Shown piece after piece: positions 1-12,400 of a stretch of DNA of 64,000 bases. The translations under genes and the position numbers were made by a program. The notes under the pieces are model-generated. The model did no database searches. It was given only the letters and a program-made list of their open reading frames with translations, and had not been told where the DNA came from. The DNA is from Klebsormidium nitens. Its lineage: Eukaryota; Streptophyta; Klebsormidiophyceae; Klebsormidiales; Klebsormidiaceae. The stretch spans positions 62,001-126,000 of the forward strand of contig DF237072.1 in the NCBI GenBank assembly GCA_000708835.1, given 5' to 3'. The first letter of the stretch is position 1; the number at the start of each line of letters is the position of its first letter.

Positions 1-23
1 AAGTGGATGCACGCCCAACTTAC

Positions 24-2970
24 CTCAATAAAGCCTTTCGTGTTCAGCGGCACCAGCCCCCCTTTCAGAAAGTCGGTGTTCGGTTTTCCGCCAACGGTCA
101 TGTATACGATTTCAGCGTCGAAGCTTCGGCCGTCGGCGGTGGAGTACACCCCGTCCGCGTTCTTTGAAGCACGAGTGTTCACGTGGATCTGGAGACGGGA
201 TGACCGCATGGCAAACTATCTGGTGTCTCGGAACGAAGTTAGCGCCGTCTCGTCGAAGAAAAGTTGGACTAGTTCAATCGAGTAAGTGACCCGACTGCTT
301 CAATTCGTTGGATCGAACAGGGCAAGCCAGTGGCTGAAGCGCAAACTGCAGTCGTGCCAGAATTTTCCTTGGTTGCCAGGTGATGCGGGGCCTTATCAAA
401 TATTAACTTCATGTCAACATACATTGCAATACCGTGGCATCAGACACAGCTGAATTTTGATGAAGCACCTGCCGCCTTAACCCAACCTCACGTTCAACTA
501 ATCGTGCCCCTGACGCAGGGGTGCAAAGTCTGCTAAAGCTTGCCTTCCAAAACATAGGAATCGCCGAGTCTGGGGCTCACTGGAAAGCTAGGCAGGTCGG
601 CTGATTGAGCACACGTGATCTTTCTCTCGCTGTGGGCAATCCCAACTTCGGTTCGACCATAAGCCTAGATCGTCAACCCTGAACCTTGAATCCTACTCGC
701 AAAACTAGTGATCACTCCCCTCCACATTGAACGCCGACTCTTGACACCAACAGATGTCGTTTCCTTGAATGAGCACTAACAGGATTCATGGAATGTGAAC
801 TAGGGCCGGCGGAGTTTCCTGGAGCCTCACCTCTACTCCTTGTCTTTCGAGATGATCCTTCGCCGCAACCCCAATCTCCGCAGGCTTGTCGGCAATCAGC
901 CGCTCTCCAGATGTAAGCAGAGTGATCTTCTTGTTTGGCATTTTACTTAAGACCTCCCCTGCTAATTCAACCCCCACTATGCCCCCTCCAATGATAAGAA
1001 TACGTGTGGCAGATCGCAGCCGAGCGTGCTCTTGCTGCAGATGTCGAAAGGAAGGTAAACGTTTTGAGGATGCCCGCAGGGGGAGTCACGTGTTCAGTGC
1101 ATTGTTAGCGTTCTCCGGAGCAACTTGCCAGGATCAGATTCCCTACAAGCTCGGGTAAGCTATGGTCAGGATTTTCAAGCTATGATCAGGATTTTCAATC
1201 CTAGGCCGGGGACGATGCGTGAAAGTCGGAGAGACACCCTTTCGGCGGGACCTGCCTCTTGGCACCATAAGCGCAGCCAGTGATGCAAGCTGCGACTTCC
1301 AGTTGAAACTGACAGCTGAGAGCGAGACGTGGTGAACATTCCCAAGCTGCCTACTTACATACTGATCGTCCCTACCAGGCATAGCTACTCACACCGCATG
1401 ACACAGTGTTGAAACGTCAAGAAACAGGTGGCAAAAATACATGGTAATTTCTTCTCCTAAATAGTGGATGGCACGTCCTACCTGAATGATGTTCTGGCGC
1501 TCCTCGAGCGAGTGGCAGAAGGCCTTGATAGGACCTTCCGCATACGTTGACCCAGGCGCAAGGATGAGCCACTCATACGCAAGGTCCCAGGGCCCTGTCA
1601 GCGCGCCGTTGTCCACTGTCACATGGTCTTCATGCACTGCAAGGACGCGCCCCTTGACCATCCGACCTGTAGGCAATGTGAGAGTCGATTGGATAAGGTA
1701 GACGGTCCTCCCTTGCGCGATTTGCCTACTTGAGATCGAGAGGTCAGTTAGTCAAGTCGACAGGGTTTGACAACCCTGCCTCCTCCAGTTGCATTTTGTG
1801 ATACGCAGCAATTGGTACGGCCTGATTGCCAAACATGGAAACATGCCTTCGTCTGGAAGGAGTTTTGCTCTGAAGAATGGGAATACGGGTGCAAAGATTG
1901 GGATTCGACGGCTGGTGCCAGCAAGGGACAAGGACTTGAAAGCCATTCACAAACCAATTATTTAAGTCTTGAACTGTCACTCAATTTGCCAGTGTTACGT
2001 ACTATCCAGTACAAATCATGGCACAATTGGACAAGTGTCACACAACCCATCACACAACTACTCTCCTTCAGCTTGCTCAGCAGTGTTATTTTGAGGCATA
2101 TAAGTCGACCACTATCGCATGTGCAACCAGATCCTGTTTGGTACAGATTGCCCAGCAATACAGCCCTATGAACCAGGGCGGCCCGGACTCAATGCTTTGC
2201 ATTCGTCATTTTCTCATAAGACCTTGCGACGGCTCATCAGTGGGTGGGTTGACCTCAACCCTGTTACACGCACTATTCAGTGAGCCACCAAGCTCACCTA
2301 TGTCTGGAATGTCCTCATAATCAATGAGCACCTTCTTGTGCTGGTGTGGTGCGACGAAGGTCTGGAGCGTACCTGAATTCAGCTCGTGGTAGTCCTTCCT
2401 GTGAGAAGGAAGAAGGATGCAATCTGGGGAGTGGAAGAGCAACTGTTTAAAGTAAGAGGTGGTTTCGAATGAAAGCTGTAAGCGCTGGATATGAGCATGG
2501 CCTACTGCAAGCATCCATGCTCAGAGAAAGAGATGTCTTGAAGCTCTTTTGAAACGCGAACTCTTGATTCTTTTGAGCCTTGCATCAAAAAGCTTCGAAT
2601 GCAGCTAGGGATGGTCGTTCTAGGCGAGCATGGCAGGCTCCAGAGAACCGCTTGTGATTGAGTATCATGAGCAGCTTCTGCTGATACGTGCATGCGGACT
2701 TCCTTGTTGCAAACCACCAGACCTGAGCAACTCAACAAACTGCAAGTGAGGGTGGTTCAAAGCAGATACTCACCCATCAATGATTGTGACATCAGCATGT
2801 CCATTCAGACCCCTGGCAGCATTCAAGCCCCCAGGGCCAGCACCAACAATCACCACTTTTGGCTTCTCTGGTCCAAACAACTTCAGTCTGGACGTCCACA
2901 CGTGCAGTGCTGCCACTTGAGCTTGCAGCTGGCTAAGCAGAGAGTAGAGTGAGGCCATTGCGGTCTGCAT
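24..2970 (-). CDS. AIF2/FSP1-like FAD-dependent NAD(P)H oxidoreductase (3' part beyond the window)
   Basis: Five exons join in phase: 2774-2970, 2298-2398, 1482-1666, 831-1034 and 24-188, giving 284 codons. A GTAAGT donor at 23 shows that the gene continues off the left edge. The ATG at 2970 is the first after an in-frame TAG. Residues 39-48 hold the FAD-binding Rossmann motif VVIVGAGPGG. A second glycine-rich dinucleotide-binding motif, ILIIGGGIVG, lies in the exon at 831-1034, as expected for the NAD(P)H domain of pyridine nucleotide-disulfide oxidoreductases. The stretch YEWLILAPGS and the later VYMTVGGKPN fit the AIF2/AMID/FSP1 branch. Members of that branch move electrons from NAD(P)H to quinones or other acceptors and often sit at membranes. 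Seen: motifs, phase and splice sites. Inferred: the subfamily. No clear signal peptide is visible; the first 35 residues form a moderately hydrophobic helix. Confidence 0.85.
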
Positions 2971-4560
2971 TCTGAGGCACCAAGCTGTGGCACAGGACAA
3001 GGCCAGCTAAGCGCCACCTCGGACTCGTAGCTTGCTGCCACCCGCAGCCTTAGAGGACACAATTAGCTTCAAGAGGACATTGCAGCTTTCATTGAAAGCT
3101 GCATCAGCACGAGCTGCTGAGAAAGTCGACAGAAGACTTCTGCGATGTACTTTCGCGGTGAACTTCACAGAGTACGCCTTGTATCAGAACACCACGAGTC
3201 CTACTTCTGTGGGGCCCTCGCATTGGCAGGACAGCAAGCTGGGCCGCAAAAAGCAGTACCGCTGAGAACAACTCTGAGCTCCTTTGCTTCTAGATAGCTG
3301 AATCTCAGCACAATCTCAGCTGCTCCTCGACTTTGAAATTGATGCACCTTTGCTTCAGCAGACTACCGCGGCGGCCTTTCCGAGAATCTGCAGTGTGTTG
3401 GAACTGGCCAGTTGGAACCAGGTGAAATGGGGTGCAGTTTGCATGCATGCTTGCGCTGTCAGTGTGAGATTCGTTCGTGCCCCAATGCTGAGCTGGAAGC
3501 CTGATCTGTCACGCGAGCGGGTTGCGTATTAATTGAACTTTAATAGAAGTAGGACTACCGTATGTCGACGGCGCCAACTCCCACCGCTCAGATGAGCGCG
3601 GCCGAGAACGTCGTCGGCTTTAGCCACTCACAGCGCTGATGACGCACAGCTGCACCGTACAGCTTGCACAGCTGCGCAACCCCGGCGCGCAGAACTTGAA
3701 TGCGCCGGCAGTAAACCCTGCGCAGATCTTCCTAGTTTGCTTCCCGTGCACGATTTGACCCTGCACTGATCATGGAACACTTTGAAATGAACTGCCTGGT
3801 TTGATTGACTAGCTAACTTCCTCCTAACTTCACGGCTCTGGCACTCTGCCCGGCCGGTCAGCTTGCAGGCCGTAGCACTTGCATGAGCTAAAGACGTTTG
3901 AACAACTGTCATTTGAAGAAATGAGCCCAACTATAGAGCAACAATTAAAGAGCTCAGAACCCGCTCAGAAACAGCAAGGCACTAGCAATTCTCCCCGTCG
4001 CCTGGCCCAGCAGAGCTACCGCTCTGCAATTGGATACTGGCATTTCGCTTGGGTGCATTCTGACTGCAATCACTTTGAAGGCTTCCGGACTCATCAACGT
4101 TATGCTCCTCTCTTCAGGTATGAAGAAGATCATCTCGGCTCAGAAGACTTGACGTGCTAGGTTGTGCAGTGGTTTTGTTGGCTTTGACCTTGCAGTGATA
4201 CCATGCAGGCTTTGGAGCTGCATGTTGTTGCAACCCAAGGCATTCTGCGTGTCACATGCCTAATCTTACGCAAACCTCCGTCTGCGGTAGCTCTACTGGG
4301 CAAAGCTTGTGGGAGTCGCAGAACACGTTGCTAGGGACTTAGCAAAAGCAGAGCTTAGGTTTGCAATTCAAAGAATAAACAGTAGGAAAGGACTCAAAAC
4401 TAAGTACAGTGTAGTCCGTTATGACCTTTCATTGATTTGGACGTCGTTTCAAGCTAGCATTGCAGCTGCATGGTCTTGTATACCGGAGCACCGGAGCGTC
4501 CATATCTCTGCTTTCTGGCATGCAGTGAACCATTCATGATTCTCATGGTATGATCATCAT

Positions 4561-4587
4561 GGGCATGGTGATCGGATCACCATGCCC
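4561..4587. repeat. Perfect 13-bp inverted repeat, 1-nt centre
   Basis: The left arm GGGCATGGTGATC is followed by a single G and its exact reverse complement GATCACCATGCCC. It sits in AT-rich intergenic DNA full of ATGATCAT-type words. It could be a cruciform or a dyad protein-binding site; nothing in the neighbourhood decides this. Confidence 0.8.
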
Positions 4588-4904
4588 AATATCTGAGAGC
4601 TAATTTATGACAGTGAAGCATGGAAGACGGAACAAGTATCTGCATGACTTGTTCTTCAGATTGAATCGTCCTTGCTATCTTGTGGACCGCTTGTTGAAGT
4701 GGTGAGGATGCTTCCGGCTCTGCCATTCGTATACTAGTGGTAGCGAGTGGCCGCGCCCGCCCTATAGCCCTCTTCTAAAGAACTAAAGAATCAGTTTTTT
4801 AATACGAGAATAGTGCATGACACAAGTCATTCCCAACAAGTCCATCCTGCATGATATAGTCCCTGTCAACGTCAGTGCAGCCTCGTGTACACGCTAAGTA
4901 GATT

Positions 4905-5215
4905 CACCATCATTGATGCATATATGCACCATGTATGCATTAACATTCTGATTTTGATGCATCGAACATGCATCATGGCATCCGATCATGGCATGCCTGG
5001 CCGGGCAGCCACCGCTGAGGCTGCCGGCCAACGATCCGATTAATCAGGTGGAGCACCGTACGCAGCGGCGTGCCGCCTACCGCGCACTGCATGCGGCATG
5101 CACTACTTGCACTTACGCAAAACTACCGACCGATCATATGACAGTGAGCATGCACTGAGGCGATGCCATGATGGCCCAAATCTGAGTCCGACTGAGATGC
5201 ATGCGGCATGGTCGG
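4905..5215. promoter_or_regulatory. Cluster of RY-like ATGCAT / GCATGC motifs
   Basis: Words such as TGATGCAT, GTATGCAT, ACATGCAT, GGCATGCC, CGGCATGC and GATGCATGCGGCATG recur many times in about 300 bp. CATGCA is the core of the RY element bound by plant B3-domain factors. This is base composition plus family knowledge; no adjacent gene start lies within 1.2 kb, so a regulatory role is only a suggestion. Confidence 0.3.
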
Positions 5216-6414
5216 TTGGATTCCTTTTGGTAATCAGCCAGATCAAGAGGAGGGAATCTTTCGTAGAGTATGCGTATAAGGCTGCTTGCCATCGTCTTTT
5301 TGAAAGGCGTCCACCAATCATTTTTTGGGAAGGTTTATCGTCTTAAGGGAGACCGACGTTGACGATCGACAGAATCGGCTGCCGTATACAGAGGTGTCAA
5401 AGGAGTCCTTGGCGCTACACATCTTTGGCATAGGTGGCTGACCCATGTTCTCGAAACCTTCAGATCAATCAGCGCAGCATCCCTCCCACCGGAACTGTCC
5501 CTAAACTTACTCGATGAACGAACGACGCCTTGCCTGAGCGGGCCGTCATGATTTCTTTTGTTCGCTTTGCCGTTTGATCTTGGATGCTTGATCTCTTTCT
5601 TGAGCGGCTCCAGAAAGCTTTGACGACAACCAATCTTCAACAATTCATCAAGTACCTGCTCAGAAATGGACGTTAGAGGATAACAAAGCTTTGTTAAGAT
5701 TTCTAGGTTGTATGATAAAATACTCCAAGCTTTGAAACACTGTGCAGAAGCTGAAAGAAGCAACGGACAAACAAAAACTAAGTGATGGCCGTGGGGTTAC
5801 TATAGACAGGCCAAAACCGAAACCATTCCTAGGCAACTTTACGATAGCGCAGAAGTCTGGAAAACACACGACGTGCCACCTACCATCTCAGACTGGAAAC
5901 GACCTGCAAAAGAAAGAACACAAATGAGGAGCTAAGCCTATTCTGTCTCAAAGGTAAGTCTCATGAGCACGCTCAGCTTCCATTGTGCACATCCGTTTGT
6001 GCAACCATCGACTTTAGCTCTTCGTGCCCCCTTCACGTAGTCAAGCAGACCTAAGGCAAATCAATACCCCAGTTGCAAGATCTTCGTCCCCTGCTTTTGC
6101 TTTCAAAAAATTTCCAGATCCTACTTGATAGCAAACAAATACTAAGCAAGTCAATCAAGCGAACGGTAAGAAAGGTTTGATAAGCTTGCCCTTCATGCCG
6201 TACGCCCTGAGGCTTCCGGTCGTCCTGCCGTTGCAGCCCTCCCCGCCCCTAGTTCGCAAAGAAACTCACGTTACAGAGTGCAGCGCTAGTGATGGGCTCA
6301 CGCTTGAACTCAACGCCACTGATTATTGATAGTACCATTTATGTACGGCGAGATGTTGGAATCGCGTCTTAATCTAACGTCCTTGAAACTTGAAGTACTA
6401 GACCCTTAAACCTC

Positions 6415-9400
6415 CTAAAGCCCGTTGACCCGCGTTACTAACAAGCGAAGCTCCTCCGCAGCCCTCTCTTCTCCCGCCTCTCTACAGCGTTTCGCCAACT
6501 CGTCCCATAACCCACTTTCGGCTCTCGGTTGTGCTAGAACCAACGCCTCGAAGACGAGCGGGATGCTCCACGACTCAAATAGCTCAGCCCGAATTGCGGG
6601 CCCGTCGGAACTACTCTTTAGCCCAAGCTTGCCGCTTGCTAAGCTGAGGGCGACGTTTCCAGGGGTGCACCGCAAAAGGTGCTCTAGAGCGGCAACTAAT
6701 TCTTGTACTCTTTCCGGCGAAACCTCACCCCCGCGTCCGTTGAGGAGGCTTTTGATCTCCGGCAGCCATGCGGAAATGACGTGGTTCACCAAAGAGTAGT
6801 CCCAGGCGGTCTTGTTCCACCAAGCGTGACGGAGTTGCTCTCTCAAGCCCTCGCTCGTGACGTCATCCCAAGGGGGCGCCAAAGGGCGCAGCTCGAGGGC
6901 GGGCCACCGAGCCCCCCCCGAGCCACGTGGCAAGAGTGACGTCAGCGCGGCCAGCGCGACGTCCGAGGTGACGTCAGCCGCGAATGTCGCGCGCTGCTCC
7001 GCGACGAGCCGGACGTGTTCGCGCGACTGCGCGAGCGCTTCCAGCGACTTCGCCAACTCGTTGGCTTGAAGTTGGTCGCCTTCGAGAGACGCCTTTAGAG
7101 CGCAACAGCAGAGAGCCTCCACGCAGTCTTTCGGCGACCCGTGTAGCGTCCGCTGCAGAAACCGCAACGCGGCTTCGTCTGATGTCCACTCTCGCAGCAG
7201 CTCGGCGCATCTCAGAACCGCTAGGTACTGGTCGCCCTCCGCTTCCGTTGCTGATTCCGTTCCGTTGAGCGATTCCGCTATGGGGAGCAAGCTCTTGAGC
7301 GCCTCGCTGACCTCCCCGTCGCTCTTCTTTTCCGGACGTCCGTTTTGGCCGCTCACGGGCGTTGTCCGCAATAGCATCGTTGCGCGCCTGTATGCCAAGT
7401 CCGTATGCCCCGGGTAAACTTCTAACAGCTGGTCACACACCGCGAGCGCCTGGTCAACCCCCAATATGAGCCCCGTGACAGATACGCTATGGCTCGCCAA
7501 AGATTGGAGACCCAGCCGCCACGCGTGCGTCGCTTCCTCAGACCCGCCCTTGCTTTCGCTCGCTCTGAAACTAAATTCGTTGGCTGCGATTTGAAAGACG
7601 TGTAAAACGGCCACCTCTGACCCCCGGATGAGTTCAAGCCTAGACTGGTCAAGCCACGTTTCTTCTGGAGACACCAAGACTTGCGCGAAGCCGAGCCTAG
7701 AGGAGGTGCAGTTCGGTAAGACTCCGTATGCTAGCAAATGCGCGCAACTAACCCACAGCACGACACTATCCGAGGGGGTTAGGCCACTCAGAAACACACG
7801 CCCGGCGTTTTCTACTTGTGTTTCGTGCGACGGCGCATCTGCGGTTGCTTGCGCGAGCAATGATTGGACTTCGGCGATAACCGCTTGATGGTCGCCTGAT
7901 TCTGAATGGAGGTGCGGTTGTCGGAGAGTGAGGTCTAACAGGGCTGCGCTAAGGTTAACAGGGTCGCTGTCCTCCTTAACCCGCGTGGTTAAGGAGGAGG
8001 TTATGCTAGAACACGCGCGCTGGCAGATGCGAAGCTTGCCTTCGAGAGTGGTTCGAGTGTTGAGGTAGAAGACCCACAGCGCGTAAGAGCTAGGGTTGAA
8101 GCGGACCTACACGGAGGCAGAAACGGTGTACCAAGCTCTCACTAACTACAGGAAAGAGCAAAATCAAGCAACCAACTTGAGAGATTCGCAGATTCTGCAC
8201 ACGCAGCACGTAGACCAGATTGGTTGTTGACAAGCAAGTCCTTCCAGAGGAACTTTCAGAAGTCATCAGCGCGCAAACGAAAGATAAGAAGCAGACCAAG
8301 CAGCTTTGGGCAACTGAAAGACAACAAGGCGGGTTTGCTCTGCAATAGACACGCTGACCTATCCCATGGAAGTGAATCGAAACTGCCAATCGAAGGACCT
8401 CAAACGAACAACGGCTTCCGAGACAGCAACGGATGCACTCTTCCAAAATACGGACTACGTCAAAATGGGAACGCCTTTGCATGCTCGAATCAGTGTTTCG
8501 AGGGGTCATGATGCTCGACCAACAACACAAAGCAAGACGCAACAGACCGGTCCGATAGATGGGCCCAGCGATCCCACTCCTGCTTCTTGATGTCTACGGC
8601 TTGCGAAAACTTGGCGACGCACTTCCGGGACCAATTAACGCCTTTGAATAGATTGACTCTGTGTCTTGCAGCCGTGACGCTGGAGTTACAAAACTAGACG
8701 GACTCTCAGAAAGCAGATCGCTCAGGGAAGAGTACACTTACTGCTGCCTCGCTTTTTTTCTCCGGCTCGCAAATGAACGAGCAACACACTTTTCAGAAAG
8801 CGCATGCGCTTAACGCACGACTTGCACAGTTGTGCGTCGGAAAGACCACCATTGACTTCCACCCAGAACGGACAGAGTTCTCCAAGATAGCGACGGAACC
8901 CTAAAGAGCAAATAAATTAAAAGGAAAAGGCCAGGCGAGCTCACTGCTGCCTCCATCATCTCCACAGCTTCTTGGTCGTCCTTGGCCCTCCGTATGAAGA
9001 GCTCCAGATACACGGCCCAGAGACAGGGCACCTGCCGGTTCCCCTCGAGGGCGCGGGCTAAAATCGCCAGCGCCTGTGGGAATAAGTAAACAACAAAATA
9101 AATGAAAAACAATGGTACACCATGGGCAGATAGCACATTCCATGCTGTCATCAATAACGACGTTCAGTAACGCAAATTTAGCCAAGGCTAACAGGTCAGT
9201 CCATGAGTAACGCCCACCGGTTTTGCAGGCAAAACGATTGATATTCTTTCAAAGCGGAATCTGATGGGTGTTTAAGGAGGCATAAGCAGATGCATCCGCA
9301 TTTTGGCGCCTCCTCTACTGGACTCTTTTTGTACCCGTCGCTCCACGATCTGGTATTGACTTTCGCGTAACAAGCATACATAACATGAATAGATTCACCT

Positions 9401-12400
9401 AGATAGAACGGAAATTGACGTATAAAACATGGAACACACACCTGGTCCAGCTTCTCGGTGTTTCGGGTCTCCAGATTGTTGTCGACGATGTCCAAAGCCC
9501 GTTGAAGAGCCTCCTCCCAGGACTCGTTCCCGTCCTGGAAGAATACACTGGCGATTGAGCAGAACAGCGTGGGGTGAAGACATTCTTTTTTGAAAGGCCT
9601 GTTTAACAAACCGCAATTTTGGGTCCAATTCGAACGCAGGACGCATTTGGGGCCAACAGAAGTCAGAGGCAAGTCCTAAAAGGGAGCTTACAACAGATAC
9701 CATCAAGCAAGTCACGACCTGACATTCGCTTTCAGAACCCATTGAAGAGCAACAACAGCGAACGGATTTGTCAAACAGGCCCAAGATGATCCTGGCGAAA
9801 TCCCGCTTCGCTGGTCTATTCCGAGCGAGGCCAACCGATTCATTTCACATTCAAATAACAGACATAATCTCCTCTCTAGTTGAGCAATTCACGATGCTTT
9901 TTCTAGGTCTCGAATCTATGAAAAAATCCGCATGAATAACAAGGTCAGTCTACTGGACAGGAACAAAGTAACAACCCCAATCAAAACGATCACCTCGGTC
10001 CGCACCCAAACCCCGCCTAAGCACCGAAGTTACCGCACCCGTCCCCCAAGCATGACGTTAACATTCATATGGCTTATTATTCGTACAACTGAGACTTACA
10101 CGCTTTTGGGCAAGTTTGGCAAGCGATAGCTCAAAGCCTACTTCACTACTAACACACGGTCCTTGACAATTTCAGAACAAAAACATACAAGAGCCAGCAG
10201 ACTCAAAAAGAATCCCCCGACTCCCTGGACGTGCCAGCCAACAGCCAACGCTCAACACAAGCCTTCACCACTTGCCACCTTGAAACAACTCCCCGCAAAG
10301 AAAACCATGTCTCACCCCGTTCTCTACCGCTTCCACCCGTTCCCAGTACCGCCACGTCGACGGCGCAGTCCCGTCGTCCTCCCGCTCTAGTTCGCCTATA
10401 AACGGCATGCCCGCAGTGACCGGCCGCACAAGCCCGGGGGACAGAACCGGGGAGGCGACGGCGCGGGGCGTGCTGAAACCACGGCCGCTCGGGAGGGGCC
10501 TTTCTCGGTGGTCCATCAGGTAGTTGCCGACGCGGTAGATTGGAATGGGCGCTTCGTTCCTGAGAGAAAGTGACGGAGGTTGGGCTTATGATTTTCGTTT
10601 TGTTGATCAAGGGTTTGAAGCCAGTCCGCTTTGACGGGGGGTGTTAAAACCGCGGTTGCACGCGGAGGGGCCTTTCTCGGTGGTCCATCAGGTAGTTGCC
10701 GACGCGGTAGAGTGGGATCGTCGCTTCGTTCCGGAGACAAAGTGACGGAGCTTGAGACATCGCTTTGTTAAGAGATGCACTTTCGCCTGAGTCGGTCCAC
10801 CACTTGCGCGGCCCACGTTTCAGAAATTATCACCTTTTCCCCAGGTCTCTTTCAAGCACGACAAGATCTCAAGGGTCTTTAGTCTTCTAAATGCTTTGAA
10901 AACTAGGACTTTGGGGCGTAAAATGGATAACACTACCACTTCTTGAGTGCTGACTCAACCAGCGGCGGCGCCGGGATGCCCCTTCCGCCCGAGTCGGTCC
11001 ACCACTTGCGCGGCGCACGCTTCGAGAATGAAAACCCGTTCCCAGGTCCTTGTTGAGCACGATAAGACCACAAGGGTCTTAGTCTTCTAAATGCTTTTGT
11101 AGATTCGGAGTTTGAGGCGTGGACTGGAGGGACATACCACTTTTTGAGTGCTGGCTCGACCAGGAACGGGGCCGTGATGCCCTTTCGCCAGGTTTGTTGC
11201 ACCACTTGCGCGGCGCGTTCTTCAAGAGTCGTGACCTTGTTTTCGGTATCTTTTCCTCGCAGGGTGTCGGTTGCCGCGCCGTACCTGCCGTGACAAGAAG
11301 ACGGGCCACAATAAGCGTAGGAAGAAGATCAGGAGCTGCCTATGTGTTTCTCCGCACTTAAACACTTCCGTCAGGAAGAGCGAGCTGAAAGGAAACGAAA
11401 AAGCCTGAACTAAGGACAGCTTAAGACTTGAAGGCCTGAGGCGGCAACGTCTCTGCCCCGGAAGGCGTCTCTTGTCTGCCACGGTCCCCAAATCTGTAGC
11501 ACAAGCAGCGGAACGGCAAAATGATTGAAAAGCGGCCCCTAGCCCGCAGCATTTGCGGCTGATAATCACATGTAGTCCAATCCTTGCTGCAGATCTTTCT
11601 TCCTTGGCTCCTGCCAACGCATTTTTCGCCAGAACATGTTATCCCTGTCACAAGAAGAATGGAAACTGACTGTGAGCTGGCTCAAGAGCCCCTTCTCTTT
11701 CGACATATCATCGCGCATGCTGATACTTGCACCCCGTCTCGCTACACCTCTCACGGATCGCCCTCTATCGCACACAGCGGCCAACCTCTTCCAAACAAAC
11801 TGATGCCCGTCACAACAGACTGAAATCTTACCCTCGAAGTTGCGCCAACAGCCCCTTCTCCTTCAGCACGTAGTCGCGGGCGTGCTGATACTCGCACCCT
11901 TTCTCGCTGCACCGCCCGGACAATACTTCCGTCGCACACAGCGGCCAGTTTGGAAGCACGGCGTTGCTCCACGTCAGCGACTCAAGCTTCCGTCCCCAAA
12001 CCGTTCCGTACTGGGGGGTCAGCCGGAACGACCGGAAGGCTGTGAGCGCCCCTGTGAAAGCACCCCCCGGGGGAGCGGTTTCGGCCAGCAGCGTGGCAAG
12101 TCGCTCTTGGAGCGGGTTTGGGGGTTTGGGCGCATCCAACGGTTTGAGGTTTTGCCGTGGGTCCAGATTTAGAGCCTCTGCGGATTGGGGGGCTTTTGAG
12201 GAACTCGGTGTATCAGGCATCGATGGATTAACGGACTTGGGGGCTGGTTCGGAGCCGCACTTCGGAGATGCTCCCCTGACTTCGAAGCTGCTGTGGTGCG
12301 GAGAAGTCGACGTGCTTGCCTCAATGGGGGTTGGCTCCACTTCGAGCGAGGCGCTTGACGCAAGCGCTGGAATTGATTCAGGCAGAGGCTCTGAGAGCAC

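Larger units (their letters stand above)
2971..6414. other. Intergenic region, no gene recognised
   Basis: This 3.4-kb stretch lies upstream of the AIF2-like gene and downstream of the ZFC3H1-like stop codon. Only short, low-quality reading frames are present and none resembles a protein family. It contains a near-perfect hairpin at 4561-4587 and a cluster of ATGCAT/CATGC motifs at about 4905-5215. The start region of the AIF2-like gene must take its promoter from the 2971 side. The part nearest 6414 should hold the 3' UTR of the neighbouring gene. Confidence 0.6.

Noticed and set aside
1151-1195. A short tandem repeat (AGCTATGGTCAGGATTTTCA, twice) in the AIF2-like intron
   Set aside because: It is real but only about 20 bp and does not include an exon edge, so it was not counted with the splice-site echoes.
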